Position numbers and translations under genes: made by a program
Notes under the pieces: generated by a model
The model's database searches: none
Told to the model about the DNA's origin: nothing
The model's input: only the letters and a program-made list of their open reading frames with translations
Shown: piece after piece, positions 32,936 to 45,400 of the stretch
Numbering within the stretch: the stretch's first letter is position 1
Layout: each line of letters opens with the position of its first letter
DNA from: Liolophura sinensis
Taxonomy: Eukaryota > Mollusca > Polyplacophora > Chitonida > Chitonidae
Assembly: GCF_032854445.1 (NCBI RefSeq)
Contig: NC_088302.1
Coordinates: forward strand, 58,074,237 to 58,138,236
DNA length: 64,000 bases
Direction of reading: 5' to 3'

Positions 32936-35240
32936 CAGGACCATGTGTTCTGTATGTGTGGTCAGCTGACCTACCTAAAGTGATGCCACTCATCAGTACA
33001 TCGTGTGTTCTGTATGTGTGGTCAGCTGACCTTCCATAAAGTGATGCCACTCGTCAGTACATGCTGTGTTCTGTATGTGTGGTCAGCTGACCTACCTAAA
33101 GTGATGCCACTCATCAGAACATTGTGTGTTCTGTATGTGTGGTCAGCTGACCTACCTAAAGTGATGCCACTCGTTAGTACATGGTGTGTTCTGTATGTGT
33201 GGTCAGCTGACCTACCTAAAGTGATGCCATTCATCAGTACATCGTGTGTTCTGTATGTGTGGTCAGCTGACCTACCTAAAGTGATGCCACTCATCAGTAC
33301 ATTGTGTGTTCTGTATGTGTGGTCAGCTGACCTACCTAAAGTGATGCCACTCGTCAGTACATCGTGTGTTCTGTATGTGTGGTCAGCTGACCTACCTAAA
33401 GTGATGCCACTCGTCAGTACATTGTGTGTTCTGTATGTGTGGTCAGCTGACCTACCTAAAGTGATGCCACTCATCAGTACATTGTGTGTTCTGTATGTGT
33501 GGTCAGCTGACCTACCTAAAGTGATGCCACTCGTCAGTACATGGTGTGTTCTGTATGTGTGATCAGCTGACCTACCTAAAGTGATGCCACTCGTCAGTAC
33601 ATCGTGTGTTCTGTATGTGTGGTCAGCTGACCTACCTAAAGTGATGCCACTCGTCAGTACATGGTGTGTTCTGTATGTGTGGTCAGCTGACCTTCCATAA
33701 AGTGATGCCACTCGTTAGTACATGCTGTGTTCTGTATGTGTGGTCAGCTGACCTACCTAAAGTGATGCCACTCATCAGTACATTGTGTGTTCTGTATGTG
33801 TGGTCAGCTGACCTACCTAAAGTGATGCCATTCATCAGTACATGGTGTGTTCTGTATGTGTGATCAGCTGACCTACCTAAAGTGATGCCACTCATCAGTA
33901 CATCGTGTGTTCTGTATGTGTGGTCAGCTGACCAGCTGATGCCACTCACCAGAATTGCTGTAATAACTATGGAGAGGTCTGTGGGGCTACCACTCATCAA
34001 GATGGTGTGTGTGCTGGATGTGTGGTCAGCTGACCTACCTCAAGTGATGCCACTCATCAGTACATTGTGTGTTCTGTATGTGTGGTCAGCTGACCTACCT
34101 AAAGTGATGCCACTCATCAGTACATTGTGTGTGCTGGATGTGTGGTCAGCTGACCTACCTCAAGTGATGCCACTCATCAGTACATTGTGTGATTTGGGTG
34201 TGTGGTCAGCTGACCTACCTCAAGTGATGCCACTCATCAGTACATCGTGTGTTCTGTATGTGTGGTCAGCTGACCTACCTAAAGTGATGCCACTCGTCAG
34301 TACATTGTGTGTTCTGTATGTGTGGTCAGCTGACCTACCTAAAGTGATGCCACTCGTCAGTACATCGTGTGTTCTGTATGTGTGGTCAGCTGACCTACCT
34401 AAAGTGATGCCACTCATCAGTACATTGTGTGTTCTGTATGTGTGGTCAGCTGACCTACCTAAAGTGATGCCACTCATCAGAACATTGTGTGTTCTGTATG
34501 TGTGGTCAGCTGACCTACCTAAAGTGATGCCACTCATCAGTACATTGTGTGTTCTGTATGTGTGGTCAGCTGACCTACCTAAAGTGATGCCATTCATCAG
34601 TACATGGTGTGTTCTGTATGTGTGATCAGCTGACCTACCTAAAGTGATGCCACTCATCAGTACATCGTGTGTTCTGTATGTGTGGTCAGCTGACCAGCTG
34701 ATGCCACTCACCAGAATTGCTGTAATAACTATGGAGAGGTCTGTGGGGCTACCACTCATCAAGATGGTGTGTGTGCTGGATGTGTGGTCAGCTGACCTAC
34801 CTCAAGTGATGCCACTCATCAGTACATTGTGTGATTTGGGTGTGTGGTCAGCTGACCTACCTGAAGTGATGCCACTCACCAGAATTGCTGTAATAACTAT
34901 GGAGAGGTCTGTGGGGCTACCACTCATCAGGACAGTGTGTGTGCTGGATGTGTGGTCAGCTGGTGATGATCTACCTGAAGGATTGAGGCTGTGGAGAAGT
35001 GCTGGGTGTTGTTGGTACCACTCGTCAGGACGGTGTGTGTTCTGGATGTGTGGTCAGCTGGTGATGATCTACCTGAAGGATTGATGCAATGGCTGTGGAG
35101 AAGTGCTGGGTACTGTTGGTACCACTCGTCAGGATGGTGTGTGTTCTGGATGTGTGGTCAGCTGGTGATGATCTACCCGAAGGATTGATGCAATGGCTGT
35201 GGAGAAGTGCTGGGTACTGTTGATGCCACTCGTTCTGAAC
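32936..35240. repeat. Minisatellite, 60-bp unit, ~35 copies, just after the ABCC stop
   Basis: Units contain GTGTTCTGTATGTGTGGTCA, GCTGACCTACCTAAAGTGAT and GCCACTCATCAGTACATT. A variant block with AGAATTGCTGTAATAACTAT is duplicated about 762 bp apart (near 33950 and 34712, again at 34882). The period of 20 codons keeps both strands open. Part may be 3' UTR. Confidence 0.94.
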
Positions 35241-35429
35241 ATTAACTGCCATCTGTAGGGGTTCGTGGCCATCTGCCTGGAGGTTGAATTTCTCTTCTAC
35301 ATGTAGCCTATTCAAGGCAGATTGACCAATCAGAAGCCTAACATTTTTTTCTGAATTGTGATTATACGGGATACCCCACATGACGGTACAAGTAAATGTA
35401 TTTCCTTAGTTTGAACTGAGGCACCTGGA

Positions 35430-35850
35430 AAACTTAGTTGTATAGAGAGAGTCATATTTTGCTACGCGTGGAGGCTAGTCACATTTTTTTTTTCTCCTTG
35501 GAGGCTAGTCACATTTGTAACTCATGGAGGTTAGTCACATTTTGTCATTCATGGAGGGTAGTCACATTTTGCAACTCATGGATGCTAGTCACATTTTTTT
35601 GTATCCTTGGAGGCTAGTCACATTTTTTTTGTCTCCTTGGAGGCTAGTCACATTTGTAACTCATGGAGGCTAGTCATGTTTTGTAACTCTTGGAGGGTAG
35701 TCACATTTGTCACTCATGGAGGCCAGTCACGTTTTGTCACTCATTGAGGCTAGTCTCATTTTGTAGCCCACATAGACTAGTCACAAAAACTTCATATTTT
35801 GTATCTCATGCTTATTAGTCATACTATTTCACTCATGGAGGTTAATCACA
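35430..35850. repeat. Minisatellite, ~29-bp unit, ~14 copies
   Basis: Units read GGAGGCTAGTCACATTTTGT then AACTCAT, with T-run length variation. Confidence 0.9.
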
Positions 35851-35873
35851 TGTGCATTGTACCTTGTCACTAG

Positions 35874-35937
35874 GTGCTTACACCTCCCACATCTCAATTC
35901 GAGTGCTGTTGTACACGTGCTTCCTAATCGTAGTCAG
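35874..35937 (+). other. Candidate orphan exon (hydrophobic)
   Basis: CTTGTCACTAG|GTGC to GTCAG|GTGTTC. In one frame it reads AYTSHISIRVLLYTCFLIVV, which looks like a membrane helix. Its phase fits a possible terminal piece at 37761-37800 (FIMGTLALTSTG then stop). No upstream partner is certain; it may be chance. Confidence 0.25.
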
Positions 35938-36117
35938 GTGTTCAGAAGTTAGGTCTACAATCATGGTAATTAACCAAGTTATTGTGAGATCATTGTCAGC
36001 TGATCTCAGCTTATTAATGCTGGAAAACCAGGCAATATGCTGCTGCCCTTATTGTCTCTATATTACATGTCAGTATATGTCAGCCTATCCCTGGGGATCT
36101 ACATGCACATGTAGTCG

Positions 36118-36215
36118 TTGTTCACATGATACAGAGTGTCTTCTTTCACATGATACAGTGCATCTTCTTTCACATGATACAGAGTCTTCTTTCACATGAT
36201 ACAGAGCGTCTTCTT
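36118..36215. repeat. Short tandem array, ~26-bp unit, ~4 copies
   Basis: Units read TTCTTTCACATGATACAGAG plus a few bases. Confidence 0.85.
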
Positions 36216-36333
36216 TCTGTTTGTAATAGCCAGTGTAAACAAAATGAGATAGACTTGAACTGTTGAACTGTATTAATGTTGAATGCAAGAGTTATTGACA
36301 TAAAAGGAAAGGGCTTGTTCCACAAGGTGAGTT

Positions 36334-36384
36334 AGGTGAAAGGAAACCAGGCAGAGCCCGGGGTGAAACAAATGACCATCCGCA
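36334..36384 (-). mobile_element. Small SINE fragment
   Basis: GGAAACCAGGCAGAGCCCGG and GACCATCCGCAG are the inverted middle of the tRNA-derived SINE. Confidence 0.6.
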
Positions 36385-36474
36385 GAAGTGAAGTGAATTG
36401 CAAGTTGTGTACCATGTCTCCGCAAGTTTATAGAGACACACGCAAGGCTGCTGTCATGGAGACACATAGTTGCA

Positions 36475-37738
36475 TGTGTACATGCTTACTGTTGTGGTGC
36501 ATGCTTACTGCTGTGGCACATGCTTACTGCTGTGGCACATGCTTACTGCTGGGGTACGTACTTACTGCTTTGATACGTGCTTACTGCTGCGGTACGTGCT
36601 TACTGCTGTGGCACATGCTTACTGCTGTGGTGCATCCTTACTGCTGTGGTGCATCCTTACTGCTGTGGTGCATGCTTACTGCTGTGGTGCATGCTTAGTG
36701 CTGTGGTGCATGCTTACTGCTGTGGTGCATCCTTACTGCTGCGGTGCATCCTTACTGCTGCGGTGCATGCTTACTGCTGCGGTGCATACTTACTGCTGCG
36801 GTGCATGCTTACTACTGCGGTGCATGCGTACTGCTGTGGTACATGCTTACTGCTGTGGTACATGTTTACTGCTGTGGTGCATGCTTACTGCTGTGGTACA
36901 TGTTTACTGTTGTGGTGCATGGTTACTGCTGTGGTACAAACTTACTGCTGTGGTACATGTTTACTGCTGCGATGCATACTTACTGCTGTGGTACATGCTT
37001 ACTGCTGTTGTGCATCCTTACTGCTGTGGTACATGCTTACTGCTGTGGTGCATGCTTACTGCTGTGGTACATCCTTACTGCTGTGGTGCATGTTTACTGC
37101 TGCGGTGCATGTTTACTGCTGCGGTGCATGCTTACTGCTGTGGTGCATGCTTACTACTGCGGTGCATGCGTACTGCTGTGGTACATGCTTACTGCTGTGG
37201 TACATGTTTACTGCTGTGGTGCATGCTTACTGCTGTGGTACATGCTTACTGTTGTGGTGCATGGTCACTGCTGTGGTACATGTTTACTGCTGCGATGCAT
37301 ACTTACTGCTGTGGTACATGCTTACTGCTGTTGTGCATCCTTACTGCTGTGGTACATGCTTACTGCTGTGGTGCAGGCTTACTGCTGGGGTACATCCTTA
37401 CTGCTGTGGTGCATGTTTACTGCTGCGGTGCATACTTACTGCTGCGGTGCATGCTTACTGCTGTGGTGCATGCTTACTGCTGCAGTGCATGTGTACTGCT
37501 GTGGTACATGCTTACTGCTGTGGTACATGTTTACTGCTGTGGTGCATGCTTACTGCTGTGGTACATGTTTACTGTTGTGGTACAAACTTACTGCTGTGGT
37601 ACATGTTTACTGCTGCGATGCATACTTACTGCTGTGGTACATGCTTACTGCTGTGGTACATGCTTACTGCTGTGGTACATGCTTACTGCTGTGATGCATA
37701 CTTACGGCTGTGGTGCATGCTTACTGCTGTGGTACATA
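36475..37738. repeat. Minisatellite, 19-bp unit, ~66 copies
   Basis: Units read CATGCTTACTGCTGTGGTA with C/T and A/G variants. The unit has no stop in any forward frame, so three overlapping 316-438-codon frames arise. Products would be CCG/LL/HAY repeats; not called as coding. Confidence 0.95.
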
Positions 37739-38111
37739 TATATCTGCTCTTCCCATACAGGTTTATTATGGGAACTCTTGCTCTGACTTCTACTGGTTAA
37801 AATGCACCACCTTGTGGGGTCAGTTGCAAACTATTGTAACACTGTAACTGGGGAATAGCACACTGTGGATAACTGGCACATCATTACATTTGTGCACGTG
37901 TGGAATAAGAAGGGTAAAGAAATCATTGTGACGTCTTTTTAATGGCAAAGATTCATCATTAGAATGTTTTATTCATGTCTGAGTGACTTTGTAGCACTTT
38001 GCCCCAACTTTCTGTTGTGGTTACTGATAACAAAACAGTGAATCTCGCATCCACTCTGATAATGACATTTATGTTTTGACTGATGCATGGGTTTGTATTA
38101 CCAAAAAACAA

Positions 38112-38117
38112 AATAAA
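38112..38117 (+). terminator. Possible poly(A) signal for the ABCC gene
   Basis: AATAAA on the + strand, 5.3 kb after the stop codon. I noticed none nearer. Weak evidence, since this hexamer is common in AT-rich DNA. Confidence 0.2.
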
Positions 38118-38454
38118 ATATATTGAAAACTATTCATCATAGGTTTACTTCTTTCTTCAAATGTTCTTTTCCAGAGTTTTGACCGTTTATCTTAAGTTCC
38201 TTAGCTCTACGAGGCTGTAACAGTTGCAGAAAACACCAGAGGGTCTCGGTCGTGAACCAGATTAGTCCGTCACTAATAGACCTTAGAATTTGTTCCGCCG
38301 TCACCTTGTCCGGAGGTGTGAAATAAGGGACACCTTATTCCTGCCACTTACAATGTGTCCCAAGTGTAACCCGGCAGTGTATCGGTATTGTGATGGGTAT
38401 GTACACTACCTGTTTTTGTACGAAGAAAACTATATGCAGAAACTATTAAGGAGT

Positions 38455-39010
38455 AATCCTCACCAGGCCTGATCTTTCTCATCCATTAAATGGTTTATTG
38501 ATAATCTGCTAGATTGAAACAATCCATATATATATATAAAAAAAACTGTGAAAGAAATATATGCATCTTCGCTGGATTCACAGACTCTCAATGTAGATGG
38601 TGCATCTTATCTGAACCTATATTTGTGCAAAGACCAGAACGGTTTTCTCTCTAATGACTTTACAACAGAAGGGATAGTTTCAAGTCTGACATTATAAATC
38701 ATCCTTACTTGGACAACAGCATACCGAAAGGGTCCTGCATATGGCGTGCACTCCTCTGGCCGTGTAGCATTTGTTTGATCCCGTGTTTTGTAAGACAATT
38801 TCAATCAACGTCACAAGTTAGTACCGGAAAACTAATGTTTCAAGTTATCTCATCAAACTACACTCTAAGTTTAAGTTATACAATGACAGTAATTCTCTTG
38901 TAAGTAAATATGGACAGAGCGTCAAGAATCCCTGGCACTCTGCTTCATGAGTGTGTCTTATTCCGCTGGAGTTGTGTGTTCATCATGCTGACTGCGATGG
39001 CCACATTGGA
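38455..39010 (+). repeat. Dispersed repeat, copy A
   Basis: Shares a series of diverged blocks, in the same order and orientation, with 46745-47215. Examples: ATCTGCTAGATTGAAACAAT with ATCTGCTAGCTTTAAACAAT, TTTCAATCAACGTCACAA with TTTCAATCAATGTCACAA, and ATGGACAGAGCGTCAAGAAT with ATGGACAGAGCAGCCAGAAT. Family unknown. Confidence 0.7.
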
Positions 39011-39469
39011 TATATGAACAGCTGCAGCCAAATCGCCTCTGAGATACATATTTTATTAGCGACAACTTTATATTAGCCGGATACACGATTTGCCGTCCTA
39101 ATTTCAGACTTCATATATACTTGAAAGTTTGGACATGAAGTTTGTAGAATTTTAAAAACATTTGAACGAATACGATTATACAGGCACATCCTACATTCAT
39201 CTTCGTTAGGGACTTTGTAATACGCATTCACAGAATAAATTACGCGTTACATGAAGTACATGGACCACGTGGTGAGTATTTTACGACTCAAATCAATGCA
39301 TGCTCTGATTTGCCAGTTTTGTGTGTCACCAAATTATCCAATTTAGCCATTGCAAACGTTCGCCCATACAGTCCTGCGGGCATTACGACATCATACCAAC
39401 ACTGCTGTTAGACGTCAGTCGACATTGGCTAGAGAACTAACCAGGATCTGGGCGGAGATTTCGCACGCT

Positions 39470-39630
39470 CATAGTGGACCCGCCCGTTATTGAGCTGGTG
39501 AGTTCAACGTGACGCACAGAAACTATCGACGGTCGTGGTGGACCCGCCAGTTATTGAGCTGGTGAGTTCAACGTGACGCATAGAAACTATCGACGCTCAA
39601 AGTGGACCCGCCCGTTACTGAGCTTGCCAA
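39470..39630. repeat. ~64-bp tandem triplication
   Basis: Three copies of GGACCCGCCCGTTATTGAGC followed by TGGTGAGTTCAACGTGACGC. Relatively GC-rich. Confidence 0.85.
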
Positions 39631-39767
39631 CCTTCATTTTTTTACCCTTCCTCCATGAAAGACCTTTAGGTTGTTCTTCGACTATGAATAGAAAAAAAGA
39701 TTATGTATTCGAAAATGGAGGAACAATATATACTCAACTCAACAAAGTACCTGTGCATAGATATAAA

Positions 39768-39822
39768 ATTATTGTCGCCACGACATAGCTGCAATATTGC
39801 CAAAGTGGCGTTAAGCCATAAT
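39768..39822 (+). mobile_element. Tail fragment of a third SINE-like family
   Basis: GTCGCCACGACATAGCTGCA then ATATTGCCAAAGTGGCGTTA resembles the conserved 3' part of a common molluscan short repeat (recalled from general knowledge). Confidence 0.5.
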
Positions 39823-40419
39823 CATTCATTTTATAAAATTATTGCTCTTCCATTTTCATAAGGGGAATTCAGAATGTCAGAATTGAAACTGTCCCTCTTG
39901 TAAAGTCTGCGGAAGAGGAAACCCTTTTGATCTCATACCCAGGTAAGATGTACGATCTGGGGAGTCTGGTTTCCTTTAAATCCACCGAAGGTGAATATAT
40001 ATATATCTTTCATAGCCTTTGCTGTGTATGGATTGTTTAATGCCAATATACCGTTTGGTGAATGAAAAGTTCGGGCCTAGTGAGGATTACTCGGCATATA
40101 GTCGTATTCCTACAAGAACATGTATAGGTCAGCCAAAAGTGGGGCACAATATGTACATTTTACACCTCACTGAAAGGCTGTCACACCTTGTGAGTACAGT
40201 ACTGCACTTTCATGCTGCCCAATATATTGTGGATGAAATTCAAATCACTGCATCTGTAGTTAAAGAAAAATTTAATATCAAACCCTTGAACAAAGTAAAT
40301 GAAAATTATCAAGGCCACACACATGATCATAAACAACAAATGAAACAATGATGTTAATTACACATACACAAGTACTGTCCTAGTACAGTACATACATCCA
40401 TGTACATGTAGGATTTTAT
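39823..40419. other. Unassigned intergenic sequence
   Basis: A non-repetitive 110-codon forward frame ends at 40351, but no family is recognised and no start context or splice partner supports it. Confidence 0.4.
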
Positions 40420-40800
40420 ACAGGATTTCCTTTGCCGAATGACACCTGTAACAGGGGCTATGATCCTCTGCTTGCCTTGTGTGTACAGAAAGAGGATTTC
40501 CTTTGCTAAATGACACTTGTAACAGGGGCTATGATCCTCTGCTTGCCTTGTGTGTACAGAAAGAGGATTTCCTTTGCTAAATGACACTTGTAACAGGGGC
40601 TATGATCCTCTGCTTGCCTTGTGTGTACAGAAAGAGGATTTCCTTTGCTAAATGACACTTGTAACAAGAGGTTATGAACCTCTGCATGCCTTGAGTGTAC
40701 AGAGGAGTTCCCTTGCTGAATGAAACTTGTTACAGGGGCTATGAATCCCTTCTTACCTTGTGTATACAGAAAGAGGATTTCCTTCGCTAAATGACACATA
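40420..40800. repeat. Minisatellite, ~71-bp unit, ~5.5 copies
   Basis: Units read AGGATTTCCTTTGCTAAATG, CACTTGTAACAGGGGCTATG and CTTGCCTTGTGTGTACAGAA. Confidence 0.92.
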
Positions 40801-41479
40801 TAACAGAGGCTTCGAAACTTTGGCTATCTCGTGTTTACATAAAGCTGATTTCCTTTGCTGTAATGATAGATTTCCATAATGTTTTGTATGTTGATGCGAT
40901 GCATGTTTTCTTAACAACCTTTCATGTATACGCTCATGTGCGCCACTACACAGTGTGTGCTCCTACCCTTTTTGTAAGTGCCAAGTGTTCGCTAGATGGC
41001 TCCCAATAAACATCTTTAACATGGATAAAGGACATTCTTTAATCATTACATCTGCAAGTATTTTTTACCTTAGAGTCTTTAATGTCATAGTGGAGAAAAT
41101 TTCCCTTGCACAGATATTTGCATGACTGTAAAACACTGTTATAACATAACAGCACAAACCACAAGGATGATACAAACACGGAACACATCTCGTACTGTAT
41201 CCCAGAATAAAGAGGTTTAAAAAGCAAAGTACATGTCAGTAACGATGTTACAAACCATGGAAAGTTAACCTCTCACACCCTCAGCATACATACAATATTT
41301 AACCCTTTTAAAAGTGCATAAGTATCTTTTCACACTGCATTAAAATATAATAATATGCTAAACTTTATTGACATAAGATATGTGTAACAGCTCCGAGATA
41401 CAGCAATCTTTACCATATTTAGTCTTCACCAAAAAACTTTTTTCATAAAGCTGTGAGACTTAATTCTTCTTAGTAAGAT
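40801..41479. other. Unassigned sequence, probable 3' flank of INTU
   Basis: AT-rich, no repeat recognised. Contains the candidate minus-strand poly(A) signal at 41364. Confidence 0.4.
41364..41369 (-). terminator. Possible poly(A) signal for INTU
   Basis: TTTATT on the + strand gives AATAAA on the minus strand, about 1 kb past the INTU stop and beyond the two SINEs. Position plausible, evidence weak. Confidence 0.3.
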
Positions 41480-41492
41480 TCATATTTAGATA

Positions 41493-41765
41493 GTGGGCCT
41501 CCGTGGCTCAGTCGGTTAAAGCGCTAGCGCAGCGTAATGACCCAGAAGTCTCTCACCAATGCGGTCGATACGAGTTCAAGTCCAGCTCATGCTGGCTTCC
41601 TCTCTGGCCGTACGTGAGAAGGTCTGTCAGCAACCTGCGGATGGTCGTGGGTTTCCCCCGGGCTGTGCCCGGTTTCCACCCACCATAATGCTGGCCGCCG
41701 TCGTATAAGTGAAATATTCTTGAGTACGGCGTAAAACACCAATCAAAAAAAAAAAAAAAAAAAAA
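41493..41765 (+). mobile_element. tRNA-derived SINE, full length, with target duplication
   Basis: Head TGGGCCTCCGTGGCTCAGTC, body, tail GCGTAAAACACCAATC plus a long A-run. Flanked by perfect 13-bp repeats TCATATTTAGATA (41480-41492 and 41766-41778), a clear retrotransposition signature and evidence of a fairly recent insertion. Confidence 0.93.
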
Positions 41766-41799
41766 TCATATTTAGATACGATTATCAGTCTGTCGAGTA

Positions 41800-42070
41800 G
41801 GGGCCTCCGTGGCTCAGTTGGTTAGCATGCTAGCACAGCGTAATGACCCAGGAGTCTCTCACCAATGCGGTCACTGTGAGTTCAAGTCCAGCTCATGCTG
41901 GCTTCCTCTCCGGCCGTACGTGGGAAGGTTTGCCAACAATCTGCGGATGGTCGTGGGTTTCCCCCGGGCTATGCCCGGTTTCCACCCACCATAATGCTGG
42001 CCGCCCGTCGTATAAGTGAAATATTCTTGAGTACGGCGTAAAACACCAATCAAATAAATAAATAAATAAA
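41800..42070 (+). mobile_element. tRNA-derived SINE, full length
   Basis: Second head-to-tail copy 35 bp after the previous one, with AAATAAATAAATAAAT tail. Both lie in the probable INTU 3' UTR, in antisense. Confidence 0.9.
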
Positions 42071-42379
42071 TCATAACAGTATACCTAGTCAGCACTAACA
42101 ATTCTTGCAGATAATTTCAGGATATTTGCCCAAAATTTCAAACATGAACGAGTAGAACAATATAAAGGTGTACAGTAATCAAATGAAAATATTACAAGCA
42201 TGTGTATATTTTTGGGACAAAATGGCACCATATGGGTTTAGTATTGCACATAAATGGTATACGTTTACTAATGCCCAGGGTGAAGCAGTTCCTAGGGTTT
42301 AAGGTCACCAGTAAGTTGTTCAGGGGAGAGATAAGCCTGGCCGATCTTCTCGTCATGGAGATTGCGGACAATATAATCT

Positions 42380-42494
42380 CTATTGTAATGAGTGGCCAAA
42401 GCTCAGTCTGAAAGCCAGCTCAACCAGGTTTTGAGGTGTGGATTCATGAAAACAAACATACAGCTCCTGGGGCATTGGCTTTGAAAATACTCGC
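42380..42494 (-). CDS. INTU: INTU last exon with stop
   Basis: Acceptor TTTTTATTTCAG. Completes Gly and encodes [20 protein letters not shown], then a helix ending in LSFGHSLQ and TAG. Matches the INTU C-terminus in position and length. Confidence 0.92.
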
Positions 42495-45400
42495 CTGAAA
42501 TAAAAAGATATGAGCACAACGATATTATAGGTTAAAACAATTACGGGTAAATACAGAGCAAATGGATGAAATTCACAACTCTTGGTTTAATTTCTTTCAA
42601 TGTGGGCGAAAAAAAAACCTGATTACAAATGTATGGTATACCTGCCTATTTAACTGCTGTATCACCACTACTGTGACAACACATTTACACATGTAGAATA
42701 GCAAAACTGTTGGAACCTGCCTATTTAACTGCTGTATCACCACTACTGTGACAACACATTTACAACATGTAGAATAGCAAAATGTTGGAACCTGCCTATT
42801 TAATTCCTGTATCACAACTACCATGACAAGACATTTACACATGTAGAATAGCAAACTGCAGGAACCTGCCTATTTAATTCCTGTATCACAACTACCATGA
42901 CAAGACATTTACACATGTAGAATAGCAAACTGCAGGAACCTGCCTATTTAATTCCTGTATCACCACTACCATGACAAGACATTTACAATCCGCGTTAGAA
43001 TAGACAAATGATAGAAAAGACAGATACAGGTTAATCTATGAATGGGCTATTAAACAACGTCAGCTCAACACTAACCCTACAACCCAGTATGTCAACGTCT
43101 GTGACTTCTTAGCGGCATGTGGCCATTCTGGCTTGTACTGAAATAAAATACCATGTTCTTCTACAAGGTCAAAGGTTACATCCACTCCAAAACACCTCTC
43201 TGAGTCTTCATCAAGTAATGTCTGTCAAGAGAAAACATTGTACAATGTTCAAAGTATCACATTGCGATTTAAGGACATACACACAGACTGTCTGTAATCT
43301 GGAAAATGAGAAGAAAAACAATTTTCCATACAATTTGGTCTGATCTTTGCTGATGAGATACATGATATCGGGTTTTGCTTAGATTACCTCAAGACTTTTG
43401 TACAGTTTGTGAGATACTTGTAATCAAAGGGAGGCACATGTAAGGAAATGGTTATGTGGCCTTGAGTCCTCATAATATGTTCCAGGTAACTTTACAGTCG
43501 TGCAGAACTGTTGTACATCTCACCTGGAAATGTCTAGAACTTCCCAGTTATGTAGAACTGTTGTACATCTCACCTGGACAGGTCTAGAACTTCACAGTTA
43601 TGTAGAACTGCTGTACATCTCACCTGGAAATGTCTAGAACTTCACAGTTACGTAGAACTGTTGTACATCTCACCTGGACATGTCTAGAACTTCACAGTTA
43701 TGTAGAACTGCTGTACATCTCACCTGGAAATGTCTAGAACTTCACAGTTATGTAAAACTGCTGTACATCTCACCTGGAAATGTCTAGAACTTCACAGTTA
43801 TGTAGAACTGCTGTACATCTCACCTGGAAATGTCTAGAACTTCACAGTTATGTGGAACTGCTGTACATCTCACCTGGACAGGTCTAGAACTTCACAGTTA
43901 TGTAGAACTGCTGTACATCTCACCTGGACATGTCTAGAACTTCACAGTTATGTAGAGCTGTTGTAAATCTCACCTGGACAGGTCTAGAACTTCACAGTTA
44001 TGTAGAACTGCTGTACATCTCACCTGGACATGTCTAGAACTTCACAGTTATGTAGAGCTGCTGTACACCTCACCTGGACATGTTTAGAACTTCACACTTA
44101 CATATAACTGTTGTACACCTCACCTGGACACGTTTAGAACTTCACAGTTACATATAACTGTTGTACATCTCACCTGGACATGTTTAGAACTTTACAGTTA
44201 CATATAACTGTTGTACACCTCACCTGGACACGTTTAGAACTTCACAGTTACATATAACTGTTGTACATCTCACCTGGACATGTTCAGAACTTTACAGTTA
44301 TGTAGAGCTGTTGTAAATCTCACCTGAACACGTTGAGAAAGCCCAAAGAGTTTCCTAATGCTGAGGCAGGTCTGGTGAAAATTCTTCATCAGCTCTCTGT
44401 GTACAGGTCCCTGAATGTGGGGAGGAGAGGCGATGAACACAGCCTCTACACTGTCAAAGTACAGGTAGTGGAACAGGGAAGTATCCCCCCTTACTGAAAG
44501 TCTGAAACATGTAACATTTTATGAGCTGTGCACTGGTCCCCAAATGTGTGTGTGTGTGGGGGGGGGGGGGGGGGGGGAGAAGCTGTACCTTAATCCTGGT
44601 GCAAGTGCCCATCACATAGTTGAAAAATGAAGCCTAATCTTACATCCAAGTGCATACATTTACATATCATACCTTAGACTAAGGGACTAAAAAAAAAGCT
44701 TAACCTCCCATCCACATATGAGAGCACAATATATAGCAGCTGAAAAAAAAATTAACCTTCCATCCAACTACGTACATTTAGATACCATAGCTAACATCAC
44801 TGTTAATCACAGTTCCATTATCATTTATGATGTTCACACGCTAAAACCTTCAGCCTGTGACATCACTGTTAATCACAGATCTATTATCATTTATGATGTT
44901 CACACGCTAAAACCTTAAACCTGTGACATCACTGTTAATCAAAGATCTACTATCATTTATGATGTTCACACGCTAAAACCTTCAATCTGTGACATCACTG
45001 TTAATCACAGATCTATTATCACTTATGACGTTCACACGCTAAAACCTTCAACCTGTGACATCACTGTTAATCAGAGATCTATTATCATTTATGATGTTCA
45101 CAGGCTAAAACCTTCAGCCTGTGACATCACTGTTAATCACAGTTCCATTATCATTTATGATGTTCCCACGCTAAAACCTTCGGCCTGTGACATCACTGTT
45201 AATCACAGTTCCATTATCATTTATGATGTTCCCACGCTAAAACCTTAAACCTGTGACATCACTGTTAATCACAGTTCCATTATCATTTATGATGTTCACA
45301 GGCTAAAACCTTCAGCCTGTGACATCACTGTTAATCACAGTTCCATTATCATTTATGATGTTCCCACGCTAAAACCTTCGGCCTGTGACATCACTGTTAA

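Larger units (their letters stand above)
37801..39470. other. Intergenic sequence between the convergent genes
   Basis: Mostly unassigned. Contains the only AATAAA noticed downstream of the ABCC stop (38112) and a diverged dispersed repeat (38455-39010). Confidence 0.5.

Noticed and set aside
36470-37800. Three overlapping frames of 316-438 codons
   Set aside because: The 19-bp unit has no stop in any forward frame, so all three stay open. No start context, family or splice structure supports a protein.
39251-39942. Possible small gene: MKYMDHV first exon plus a 70-bp exon (VRIETVPLVKSAEEETLLIS)
   Set aside because: Splice sites look fair, but the next exon gives a stop after ~16 residues and no family is recognised. 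It may be chance.
40019-40351. 110-codon + strand frame
   Set aside because: Starts at TTG, no homology recognised, no splice partners. Length is possible by chance in this composition.
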